Position numbers and translations under genes: made by a program
Source of the DNA: Acidobacteriota bacterium
GTDB taxonomy: Bacteria > Acidobacteriota > Terriglobia > Bryobacterales > Bryobacteraceae
Assembly: GCA_021788955.1 (NCBI GenBank)
Contig: JAJYKC010000047.1
Coordinates: 1 to 9,384 of the forward strand
Direction: 5' to 3'
Length of the DNA: 9,384 nt
Shown: positions 1 through 5,924 of the stretch, piece after piece
How positions within the stretch are numbered: position 1 is the first letter of the stretch
Layout: each line of letters begins with the position of its first letter
Notes under the pieces: model-generated
The model's input: the letters and a program-made list of their open reading frames with translations, nothing else
Told to the model about the DNA's origin: nothing
The model's database searches: none

Positions 1-14
1 AAAATCGTGACCCG

Positions 15-1013
15 TTACACGATGACGATGTTCGCGCCGCACAGACCACACTTCGCGATACCAGTCAGGAGATAGTGGCTGGAGGCGGCCCGGTGGACTA
101 GTCCCTTTCGGTTCGGAAGGCCGTAGATGGCGTAAAGAGCCGTCAACCGATTCCGGACGCGCTCCCACAGTTCATCCTCGATTATGCGGAGATCTGGGCG
201 CTCCACAACTACACACTCAGAAGGCGGGCGCAGTCGCCCTATTCTCTTATTCGTGCCCGGCCGTTTCACGAACGTCGATTTGTTCCAGGCCTGATGGCCG
301 ATGTACACCTCTCTCCGGAGCATCTCCCGGATGGCGGTTGGACACCACCCGCCCGGCACTCGTCCCGCCCGTGGCCGTGGTGGAGCGATCCGGTCCGCGT
401 TCAGAGCCTTTGCAATCTCCTTCAGCGAGCGTCCGCTCGCGGCCATCTCAAAGATCCGCACGACGACCAAAGACTGGGCCTCATCAATCCGCAGTTCCAC
501 GCCGCCATCGACGGGTACGCTCTGATAGCCGTAGCATCGGCCTCCAGCGTGTAGGTTGCGGCGCACGGCCCCTTCAAGGCCCCGATGCGTCTTCTTCGAA
601 AGCTCCTTCAGGTACAACGAATCCACCAGCCCGTGGACCGTCCAGAGGACTTCGGATTGCTCATCCTGCGAGTCAATACCCTGAGAGATGGCGCGTACGC
701 GTATTCCGAGGAACCGTAATTCTTCAATGATGCGGGAGGAATCGCCAACATTTCGAGCAAGTCTGCGGGTGTCATCGAGCAGCAGCACATCAAACGGTCG
801 CGGGTGAAGCCTTGCAGCCGCAAGAAGGCGTTTCAATCCGGGCCGATCCGCTGCTGCGCCCGAGATTGCTTCGTCGGCGTAGATTTGGTCGGGCAGAACA
901 AGCCAACCTAGGGCCAGAGCCGCTTCGCGGCACTCGCGGATCTGGTCATCAATAGAGGTGGGCTTCTGTTGATCGCTGCTGTACCGCGCGTAGATCGAAC
1001 ACCGGAGGCTCAG
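15..1013 (-). CDS. Large serine recombinase (resolvase/integrase family), CTG start, C-terminus lost by frameshift
   Basis: This is a serine site-specific recombinase that would cut and rejoin DNA during integration or excision of a mobile element. The N-terminal resolvase domain has IYARYSSDQQ, with the likely nucleophile at Ser12, then an ADEAISG-type segment and LLLDDTRRLARN. A recombinase domain follows at about residues 165-270 (YGYQSVPVDGG, SLKEIAKALNAD, WCPTAIREMLRREVYIGH). A zinc ribbon begins at the end with CGLCGAN (Cys322, Cys325). I place the start at the CTG at 1013-1011, because it has a perfect GGAGG seven bases upstream and recovers the catalytic serine. The frame has no ATG, GTG or TTG between the upstream TAA (about 1055) and this point. 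A shorter start at the TTG at 836 would delete the active site. The frame stops at 15-17 in mid zinc ribbon. Removing one GT at 17-20 would continue it as VTGHDF off the window edge, so the copy is probably inactive or mis-sequenced. Confidence 0.85.
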   Translation of the reverse strand: MSLRCSIYARYSSDQQKPTSIDDQIRECREAALALGWLVLPDQIYADEAISGAAADRPGLKRLLAAARLHPRPFDVLLLDDTRRLARNVGDSSRIIEELRFLGIRVRAISQGIDSQDEQSEVLWTVHGLVDSLYLKELSKKTHRGLEGAVRRNLHAGGRCYGYQSVPVDGGVELRIDEAQSLVVVRIFEMAASGRSLKEIAKALNADRIAPPRPRAGRVPGGWCPTAIREMLRREVYIGHQAWNKSTFVKRPGTNKRIGRLRPPSECVVVERPDLRIIEDELWERVRNRLTALYAIYGLPNRKGLVHRAASSHYLLTGIAKCGLCGANIVIV

Positions 1014-1336
1014 GGCTGAACCTCCTTGGGCTCGTTGGCGTTGGTCACTAACGGGTTATTATCGCTCGGTAACGGGAAGCCAGCCCGTACTTTTTTCGTT
1101 TCGATGTATTGGCGAATGAGCGCAGGGACAATTACGTTGTCCAACCAGGATCTAACGCTGCATTCGATTTCCGATTCCCGGCCCACGCCACCAACCTCGG
1201 CAGCAGGTTACCGGATGGAGTGCGGTGTCCTCCAGGATTGAGCAACCAGATCTTCGCCAAACTCCTGGGAGATTTGCCGTTCGGCGCATGACACCCGTGG
1301 AAATAGGTAACTCAGGGTAATAGGGCAACTCGGGAA
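1014..1336. other. Intergenic stretch with small inverted repeats
   Basis: I see no convincing gene here on either strand. The minus-strand ribosome binding site of the recombinase (GGAGG) lies at about 1021-1025. Two small inverted repeats are present: the hairpin at 1069-1096 followed by six T on the plus strand, and GGACAA-TTACG-TTGTCC at 1126-1142. The right end (about 1306-1345) is rich in GGTAA/TTACC words. A recombination site beside the recombinase gene is possible, but nothing in the sequence shows one. Confidence 0.5.
1069..1096 (+). terminator. Possible rho-independent terminator
   Basis: The sequence reads GTAACGGG, a seven-base loop, CCCGTAC, then TTTTTT. The stem is 7 bp with one bulged A. 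The T-run follows the stem only on the plus strand, so it would stop plus-strand transcription. No plus-strand gene is evident upstream, so its target is unclear; it might limit antisense transcription across the recombinase promoter. Confidence 0.3.
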
Positions 1337-1345
1337 TTACCGAGT
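1328..1345. repeat. Inverted repeat over the end of the 207-aa gene
   Basis: ACTCGG-GAATTA-CCGAGT is a perfect 6-bp stem with a six-base loop. The TAA stop of the minus-strand gene (1337-1339) lies inside the loop. No T-run follows on the minus strand, so a role as an intrinsic terminator is doubtful. The flanking GGTAACTC (about 1306) nearly mirrors GAATTACC (1334-1341). Confidence 0.4.
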
Positions 1346-1960
1346 ACTGTGCGCGGCCTTGGACATCCAAGAAGTCACTGTCCTGGGCTGCTTCCGGTGA
1401 GCAAGGCTCCAAGTTCGTGCTCCCCATTTATTCCCAGGCGGCAGCGAAATTCCGTCCTGGTCCAACCGCTCGCGAATCTTCTTGAACGAGTCACCAACCT
1501 CCCTGAGAGCTCGGATTCGCTTCCGAATGTCTACCAGGGTCGGGTCGCGCTTCAGCGGCGCACCAGACACGCCGCTGCTCAACGCCAACTTGTCAGCCAG
1601 GACTCTTAGCCATTCTGTTGCTTCGCGCATAGACTGCAAATCGATCCCAAAGCGGCGCTTGATTGGATCGCACGGCTCCTGCTGCCCCCACACATTTGTG
1701 ATCCAGGATCGGCCCATCAGGCGCTCGCCTTCTGCCTGATCTTCGGTAAGCAGTTGAAGGATCTGTGCATCGGTAGATTTCACCGCCCCTTCAGGCAGCT
1801 CGCTGTGAAAGACGCGCAGCAAATGGCGCATCCCGGCGCTGAACTCCTGTGCTTTATCAACAGCGTACTGGTCCCCGATTCGGCCATCGAGGATCTGACT
1901 GCTATCCGTTATGAGTCCCTGGACGGCGGCCAAGTGCTTCTTGCGGGCTGTAGTTGTCAT
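1337..1960 (-). CDS. Hypothetical protein, 207 aa, with possible HTH-like C-terminus
   Basis: I do not recognise this protein. It is soluble, largely helical and charged, with no signal peptide or membrane segment. The first 140 residues carry no motif I can name. The segment at about 150-200 (IRKRIRALREVGDSFKKIRERL, then DGISLPPGNKWGARTWSLAHRKQPRTVTSWM) resembles the short 'how a resolvase picks its site' helix-turn-helix found after recombinase domains: a repeat helix, a GI(S/P)xPxG turn and a second helix. It could therefore bind DNA; this is inference. The ATG at 1960 has no good Shine-Dalgarno sequence. An in-frame TAG lies only one codon upstream, preceded by a long open stretch with coding character (about 1967-2117), so the true gene may have been longer. 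It is co-oriented with the recombinase and about 320 bp from it. Confidence 0.6.
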   Translation of the reverse strand: MTTTARKKHLAAVQGLITDSSQILDGRIGDQYAVDKAQEFSAGMRHLLRVFHSELPEGAVKSTDAQILQLLTEDQAEGERLMGRSWITNVWGQQEPCDPIKRRFGIDLQSMREATEWLRVLADKLALSSGVSGAPLKRDPTLVDIRKRIRALREVGDSFKKIRERLDQDGISLPPGNKWGARTWSLAHRKQPRTVTSWMSKAAHSTR

Positions 1961-2297
1961 CGGCTAGCACGAACCGCCGCGTGAGACGTTCGGTACAAGC
2001 GGTTCTGGACTCATCATAGCTTTCAGCCAGCGATTTGTCTCCCGATAGAAGGCCTTATGGTTGCGCGTTACCTTGGGTAACCTTCTTCGACTGGAATCCC
2101 GCGCGCAAGTATCTGCGCGTCAATCTGTTGCGAGAAACCTAGTTGCCATGCAGTGCCCTTCGCGACAGCCGAAGACTAGACTCCGAGCAATGGTGGCTGA
2201 GCCGGGGACTGACAAACCCCGCGTTTGGTATCGGATGGGGCTGCTAGTTCAATAGCAGCCCCTCTGAAATTCACCTTATGGGTTTTGGAGACGAAAG
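1961..2297. other. Largely non-coding region upstream of the primase-helicase
   Basis: No confident gene. On the minus strand, 1964 to about 2117 is open in the frame of the downstream 207-aa gene but has no standard start codon until an ATG-ATG about 17 codons from its end. Small inverted repeats include GTTACC-TTG-GGTAAC (2067-2081), CGGGG-N9-CCCCG (2203-2221) and the strong hairpin at 2237-2262. The region should hold the promoters for both divergent genes; I see no clear -35/-10 pair. Confidence 0.45.
2237..2262. repeat. Perfect 10-bp-stem hairpin
   Basis: GGGGCTGCTA, loop GTTCAA, TAGCAGCCCC: a perfect inverted repeat ending 15 bases before the ATG at 2278 and 35 before the ATG at 2298. 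There is no T-run on either side. It could be an attenuator, a protein-binding site or a structured 5' leader for the primase-helicase transcript. A tRNA arm was considered and does not fit. Confidence 0.6.
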
Positions 2298-2492
2298 ATG
2301 GATTTCAATCGCCATTTCAGAAAGGCATCCCGCGCGTGGAGGTCGTTCAATCGGCGGCGGCCCACCGCCGTTCAGACGCAGGGAAGGATATGCGCCGGGG
2401 TTACTCAACGGAGCCGCCGAGAAACACGGTTTTGCCGTCGCGAAACAGGACAACCCGGGTCGGAATCCAGCGGAGGCCGCCATGCCGGATAG
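2298..2492 (+). CDS. Possible 64-aa leader ORF overlapping the primase-helicase start
   Basis: This small arginine-rich frame begins at an ATG with GGAG seven bases upstream (2287-2290), a better site than the neighbouring ATG at 2278. It ends at the TAG at 2490-2492, overlapping the proposed primase-helicase ATG (2482) by 11 bases, which would suit translational coupling. The product has no recognisable domain and an odd composition (many Arg and Ser), so it may be only an open frame in a leader. Confidence is low. Confidence 0.25.
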   Translation: MDFNRHFRKASRAWRSFNRRRPTAVQTQGRICAGVTQRSRRETRFCRRETGQPGSESSGGRHAG

Positions 2493-4572
2493 CGGTCCTC
2501 TGCAAGTCATCCTGGAGAACATTCCACGCCTCCTGCGAGAACTGTTGCTGTGGGGTGTCTGGATTGTGCGGCCCGGTGACCGCAAGGGCAAGCTCCCCAT
2601 CTCGCCGATGGACGGCGGCATTCTTGCCGCGGCAAGGCCGCGAGAATGGAGCCGATTCGAGGACGCGTCCTTCACGTACCGTCAGGGTGGACACCCTGGG
2701 CTGGGAGTGCTGATGCGGCTTGATGCTCGCGTCATCGGCATCAACCTCAATGATTGCACCGACGAGAACGGCAAGCTGCAAATGTGGGCCGCATCTATTG
2801 TGAGCGGCTTGCCGACGTATTGGGAGTTGTCCCCGTCGGGCCACGGCCTGCGCGGGTTCGTGCGCGGAACGCTGCCGGTGGATTGCCCGAACAAGCTGGC
2901 GATGGCCGGGGGCAGGGTCGAGGCGTACTGCGATGGGCGATTTATGACAGTAACGGGCCATCGGTTGCCGGGGTCCGCCGAGGACGTGCAGGACTGCCCG
3001 GCACAACTGGAATCGTTCATCGCCTTGCTCCGGACGCCGCCACTTCCGGCGACTTCAGAGGCCGAGGTGGCGGCCCCCGAGCTGCCAGCGGGAAATCGAC
3101 CAGGAACTCAGCCTATCGAGATAGATGCGTGGCCTGAGCCCGAACGACTCGACATCGGCCTTGTCCGGGTTGCGGAGTTCGATCCCGCCTTGTTGCCGGA
3201 CGGATTCCGTCCTTACGCTATCGACGTTGCAGAACGCCTCCAGGTGCCTTTGGATTTTCTGGGAGCGGCACTCATAGTCTCGTTCGGCAGCGTGACAGGA
3301 AGGCGTGCTCGGATCGCGCCGAAGCGCCACGACGATTGGGAGGAATGCGGGAATCTGTGGGGTGGGATCATCGCATCGCCGGGCTCCATGAAGACGCCAT
3401 CCATCAAACGCGTGCTGAAGATCTTGCATCGTCTCGAAGAGGAGGCCGCCCAACAATTCCGCGAGGCAACGGCTCAGTATGAGCGGGAGTTGGAGGGCTA
3501 CGAGGAACGAAAGCAAGCATGGAAACGACAATCCGGCGCTCGGGCTAACCAGGTGGAAGATCCTGGTGCGTTTGCCGAACCCGAGCCCCAGGAACCAACA
3601 TGCGTCCGGTTCGTGGTCAATGATGCCACACTCCCGATGTTGCAGCAGATTCTCGCTCAGAACTTGGCCGGGTTGCTGCTCTTCCGTGACGAATTAGCGG
3701 GATTCTTCGGAATGTTGGATTCCAAGGGAAGAGAAAGCGAGCGCCCGTTTTACCTCGAATCTTGGAGCGGCGACCAGCCGTTCACCCGGGACCGGATCAC
3801 CCGTGGCACCATCCGCGCATCGAGGATCTGCCTGAGTCTGTTCGGCGGCATTCAGCCCGTCGTTCTTCGCCACTATCTGGTCGGTGCGATCTTCGGCGGC
3901 GACGGAGACGATGGTTTGGCGCAGCGCCTCCAGGTGCTCGTATACCCGGACATGCCGGAGGACTGGGAGAACATCGACCGGGAGCCTAACCGCGAGGCGG
4001 AGGAGCACGCCACCAACGTGTTTCGGTTTGTTGCCGCCGCGCAGCCAGAGGTCTTTCTCGCTCGGTTTGATCACGAGGCGCAGCGGTTCTTTGACGATTG
4101 GAGGGCAACCCTGGAACGACGACTGCGCCGGGAGCCGATGCCGTCCTACCTCCAGGCGCATTTCGCCAAGTACCGTGGCTTGATGCCGCGGATCGCACTG
4201 CTCTGCCACCTTGCGGACAGCGGCTTCTCCCCGGAGGTTCCGTTGCATCAGGCGCAGAGAGCGGCGCGTTGGTGCACGTACTTGGAGACGCATGCCCGCA
4301 GGGTTTATGCGGAGGGGTCGCCTCGCAGCATGGCGGCGGTCGTTGGCGAGAAGCTTCGGCAAGGGGCCTTGGGTGTGCGGTTCACGCTTCGCGAAGTCCG
4401 CAAGAAAGGCTGGGCCGGGCTCGATAATCCCGTCCTTCTCCGCGCAATATTTGGAGAACTCGAAGAGGCGGGCTGGATTCGAAAGGAGCCGAACCAGCCG
4501 TCCGAACGCGGAGGCAGGCCTGCTGAGGCCTACATCGTCAATCCGCGGGTGTTCCAGTCCCGAGCGGGGTAG
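2482..4572 (+). CDS. PrimPol-like plus DUF3987-type primase-helicase (696 aa)
   Basis: This is a plasmid- or phage-type replication protein. Residues 15-185 match the compact primase-polymerase layout: LWGVWIVRPGDRKGKLPISP, then GINLNDC (86-92), SPSGHGLRGFVRG (117-129) and VEAYCDGRFMTVTGH (147-160). In this family the first motif is normally GIDLDxC; here both metal-binding Asp are Asn (codons 2743-2745 and 2749-2751), so primer synthesis is probably lost. Residues 235-600 are a DUF3987-like P-loop ATPase: Walker A-like SPGSMKTP (299-306), a charged helix likely to form a coiled coil (318-350), Walker B LLLFRDEL (398-405), FGGIQPVVLRHYL (454-466) and RLQVLVYPD (482-490). A winged-helix-like end follows (631-667). 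I chose the ATG at 2482 (GGAGG five bases upstream) over the in-frame ATG at 2278, whose extra 68 residues look non-domain. The stop codon abuts the iteron array at 4572. Confidence 0.85.
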   Translation: MPDSGPLQVILENIPRLLRELLLWGVWIVRPGDRKGKLPISPMDGGILAAARPREWSRFEDASFTYRQGGHPGLGVLMRLDARVIGINLNDCTDENGKLQMWAASIVSGLPTYWELSPSGHGLRGFVRGTLPVDCPNKLAMAGGRVEAYCDGRFMTVTGHRLPGSAEDVQDCPAQLESFIALLRTPPLPATSEAEVAAPELPAGNRPGTQPIEIDAWPEPERLDIGLVRVAEFDPALLPDGFRPYAIDVAERLQVPLDFLGAALIVSFGSVTGRRARIAPKRHDDWEECGNLWGGIIASPGSMKTPSIKRVLKILHRLEEEAAQQFREATAQYERELEGYEERKQAWKRQSGARANQVEDPGAFAEPEPQEPTCVRFVVNDATLPMLQQILAQNLAGLLLFRDELAGFFGMLDSKGRESERPFYLESWSGDQPFTRDRITRGTIRASRICLSLFGGIQPVVLRHYLVGAIFGGDGDDGLAQRLQVLVYPDMPEDWENIDREPNREAEEHATNVFRFVAAAQPEVFLARFDHEAQRFFDDWRATLERRLRREPMPSYLQAHFAKYRGLMPRIALLCHLADSGFSPEVPLHQAQRAARWCTYLETHARRVYAEGSPRSMAAVVGEKLRQGALGVRFTLREVRKKGWAGLDNPVLLRAIFGELEEAGWIRKEPNQPSERGGRPAEAYIVNPRVFQSRAG

Positions 4573-4609
4573 GTTTCGCTGGTTTTGCTGGTTTCGCCGT
4601 GTGGGGTTA
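4572..4609 (+). repeat. Left iteron array (inverted copy)
   Basis: Three 9-bp units, GGTTTCGCT / GGTTTTGCT / GGTTTCGCC, begin at the last base of the primase-helicase stop codon, followed by G-N4-GGGTTA. The reverse complement matches the array at 4758-4795: 27 of 28 bases across the core, then N4, then a shared 6-base TAACCC. Confidence 0.85.
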
Positions 4610-4757
4610 GCGTGCCGACCGGGTGCTCAGGCGCGGTAACCCGCTCGCCGACTCGCAAATGGAATAAGGGACGACGTAAGTTGTGCTCCTTTCCTGTTCC
4701 TCTTGAGCGATTAGGTTATTCACTTCCGCGTTTCTGAACTCGGCGAGCTTGCTGCCT
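4610..4757. other. Putative replication origin core
   Basis: This 148-bp spacer lies between two inverted iteron arrays and directly follows the replication gene. It contains TTATTCACT (4716-4724), matching eight of nine bases of the DnaA-box consensus TTATNCACA, plus relatively AT-rich patches (around 4658-4670 and 4708-4722). No open frame of interest crosses it. Iterons flanking an unwinding region immediately 3' of a rep gene are known from plasmids and from staphylococcal pathogenicity island replicons. Origin function here is inference from layout. Confidence 0.5.
4716..4724 (+). promoter_or_regulatory. DnaA-box-like site
   Basis: TTATTCACT differs from the consensus TTATNCACA only in the last base. 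One such match can arise by chance; its position between the iteron arrays is what makes it notable. Confidence 0.4.
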
Positions 4758-4795
4758 TAACCCTAGGCGGCGAAACCAGCGAAACCAGCGAAACC
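4758..4795 (+). repeat. Right iteron array
   Basis: TAACCC-N4-CGG, then three copies of the CGAAACCAG unit (the last cut at CGAAACC) in exact 9-bp tandem. It is the mirror image of 4572-4609. The array ends about 107 bp before the next gene's start. Confidence 0.85.
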
Positions 4796-4902
4796 ATTGT
4801 CCTGCAACGGCTCCAGAACTGATTGCACGCAGACGACGCTGCTTGTCCCTGCGCAAACCTACAACGTGGTGTAGCTACCTCATTGAGGCAAAAGGATTAA
4901 GA

Positions 4903-5100
4903 ATGAACGAAAAACCCAATATGGGCCTCGAAGCGCTGGAGCCCGAAGACATGCACGAGATCATCCTGAAGAGCCCGGGATTGGTCAGGAAGCTTCAGGG
5001 CCGCTGGTTAGGTCTCTGTAGCATTGCCGATTATATTGGCGTGATCCTGACGAAGCGTGGCAGGCTTGTTTACTGGTCCGATCCGTTTTCTCGATCCTAA
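4903..5100 (+). CDS. Hypothetical acidic protein, N-terminal part of a frameshifted gene
   Basis: I do not recognise the family. The frame encodes 65 residues starting MNEKPNMGLEALEPED, with a mixed core (IADYIGVILTKRGRLVYWSDPF) that looks like a small alpha/beta domain. I chose the ATG at 4903 because AAAGGA lies six bases upstream; an in-frame start at 4843 would add 20 residues without a ribosome site. The frame ends at a TAA at 5098-5100, but coding character continues in the +1 frame. Dropping one T from the run at 5086-5089 gives ...SDPFLDPNGVGKYLVFDNL.... Dropping T at 5165 then carries the frame to a TAG at 5229-5231, for a protein of about 108 residues. The gene follows the putative origin and precedes a strong hairpin, so it was probably a single cistron. 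Confidence 0.6.
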   Translation: MNEKPNMGLEALEPEDMHEIILKSPGLVRKLQGRWLGLCSIADYIGVILTKRGRLVYWSDPFSRS

Positions 5101-5231
5101 TGGTGTGGGGAAGTACTTAGTGTTCGACAACTTGGACGAACTCGCGGAAGCAGAACTCCTGGAATGAGGAACAGCTTGCAGAAGTCGCGGAAGAGTTGGG
5201 TGAGGAAGTTGTCCTGGAGTTAGACATTTAG
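5101..5231 (+). pseudogene. Displaced C-terminal part of the 4903 gene
   Basis: Two successive frames continue the preceding protein. The first (5090-5164) ends YLVFDNLDELAEAELLE and stops at TGA 5165-5167. The second (5166-5231) reads EEQLAEVAEELGEEVVLELD and ends at TAG. Both are acidic and leucine-rich with heptad-like spacing, and join smoothly if one T is removed at each junction. Neither segment has its own convincing start. Alternatives are sequencing error, decay, or +1 recoding at the stops. Confidence 0.5.
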
Positions 5232-5537
5232 TGGTTTGGCTTCACATAGCTCGCTGGGAAGGGTCTGAATTTCGGACCCTTCCCGCCCAACATCCCAGGT
5301 TGACCACGGTCCTAGCGAACCTCGTGGGATCAAGAAGCTGCGGACTGGGTGCCCGGCATACCCGTAACGATGTCGGCCGCGATCTCTAAACTTGCCCTTT
5401 GGCTCCCTGGTGCCCGCCGCCCGCCTCGGCCTCGCCGACGGCCTTCCGCGGCTTCTGAACGCGCAAGGGAGGTGTCGGAAGGCCCGCCGCCCGCCGACAC
5501 AGCAGCTCAGAACGGGGGCATTCACATCGAAAGTCGT
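5232..5537. other. Convergent intergenic region with GC-rich repeats
   Basis: It lies between the plus-strand small gene and the minus-strand operon. Open frames exist on both strands, but their products (Arg/Pro/Gly-rich) look non-coding. It holds the hairpin at 5256-5284, a 14-bp direct repeat GCCCGCCGCCCGCC at 5412-5425 and 5482-5495, an inverted pair GGCCTTCCG (5440-5448)/CGGAAGGCC (5476-5484), and GTGTCGG (5472-5478)/CCGACAC (5494-5500). These could fold into a terminator for the minus-strand operon, although none has a T-run. Confidence 0.5.
5256..5284. terminator. Strong hairpin, probable terminator
   Basis: GGGAAGGGTC, nine-base loop, GACCCTTCCC: a perfect 10-bp stem 24 bases after the TAG at 5229-5231. 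It has no T-run, so it is not a classic intrinsic terminator, but its position fits the end of the 4903 gene and possibly also the far end of the minus-strand operon. Confidence 0.45.
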
Positions 5538-5900
5538 TTACCGCACTACCAGCATTCGGTAGACCCGTTGCACAACGGACTCCGGAATTCGCAACGTCAC
5601 GTACGTGCGAGGACCGCGACGGGTACCCGCTCGACCGATCTTCAGTACCCCCGGTTCATCCCGGAAGATCCGGGTCACGGTGCTCGGGCTGAGCTTCCAC
5701 GTCGCCGCCAGCTCCTTGACTGTGTAGTGGCGTTCGGTAGCGCAAGTCGCCGCCGTCATCTCGGCTATTCGCAAATGCTCATGGCCAATTCGTGAAGCCA
5801 GTCTGTTCCGTTCATTCCTCTGCCGCATTTCAGCGGCACGATGCTCGAATTCTTCGGACCACATCACCTCGGTTGAATCATGTTTCGGCGGGTATCGCAA
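5538..5900 (-). CDS. HTH DNA-binding protein (MerR/excisionase-like), 120 aa
   Basis: A small DNA-binding protein. The N-terminal half is charged and helical. Residues about 58-85 (HYTVKELAATWKLSPSTVTRIFRDEPGVL) form a helix-turn-helix of the MerR/excisionase kind. A basic wing (KIGRAGTRRGPRTYVTLRIPESVVQRVYRML) follows and resembles the C-terminus of many small mobile-element regulators. The frame opens with TTG at 5900, 24 bases after the stop of the upstream membrane gene, with a weak GAGCGG as ribosome site; GTG 5867 or ATG 5864 are alternative starts. As last gene of the minus-strand operon it may regulate the operon or act as an excision/transcription factor. The fold is confident, the role is not. 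Confidence 0.7.
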   Translation of the reverse strand: MRYPPKHDSTEVMWSEEFEHRAAEMRQRNERNRLASRIGHEHLRIAEMTAATCATERHYTVKELAATWKLSPSTVTRIFRDEPGVLKIGRAGTRRGPRTYVTLRIPESVVQRVYRMLVVR

Positions 5901-5924
5901 TCTGAACGGCCCGCTCGCCGGAAT

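Noticed and set aside
338..730. Plus-strand open frame antisense to the recombinase
   Set aside because: The opposite strand has clear recombinase motifs; the product is Arg/Ser/Pro-rich and typical of a shadow frame in GC-rich DNA.
1152..1427. Minus-strand frame overlapping the end of the 207-aa gene
   Set aside because: No domain, no ribosome site, and its first part lies in another frame over the 207-aa gene.
2237..2262. Part of a tRNA (GTTCAA loop)
   Set aside because: The stem is 10 bp with a six-base loop; a T-arm has a 5-bp stem and seven-base loop, and no acceptor or anticodon arms are nearby.
2278..2481. Using the ATG at 2278 as primase-helicase start
   Set aside because: No ribosome site; the extra 68 residues lack domain character, while the ATG at 2482 has GGAGG at good spacing and begins just before the PrimPol-like domain.
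3694..4362. Long minus-strand frame inside the primase-helicase gene
   Set aside because: Antisense to the well-supported ATPase region; composition is that of a shadow frame.
4572..4795. Inverted repeats as transposon ends
   Set aside because: The 148-bp interior has no gene, there is no flanking target duplication I can see, and each arm is an internal tandem of 9-bp units, which fits iterons better. A MITE is not fully excluded.
4572..4795. CRISPR array
   Set aside because: Repeat units are 9 bp and contiguous with no spacers; no cas genes are present.
5349..5795. Plus-strand 148-aa frame across the convergent region
   Set aside because: It runs antisense into the HTH gene and its product is low-complexity Arg/Pro-rich, without domain or ribosome site.
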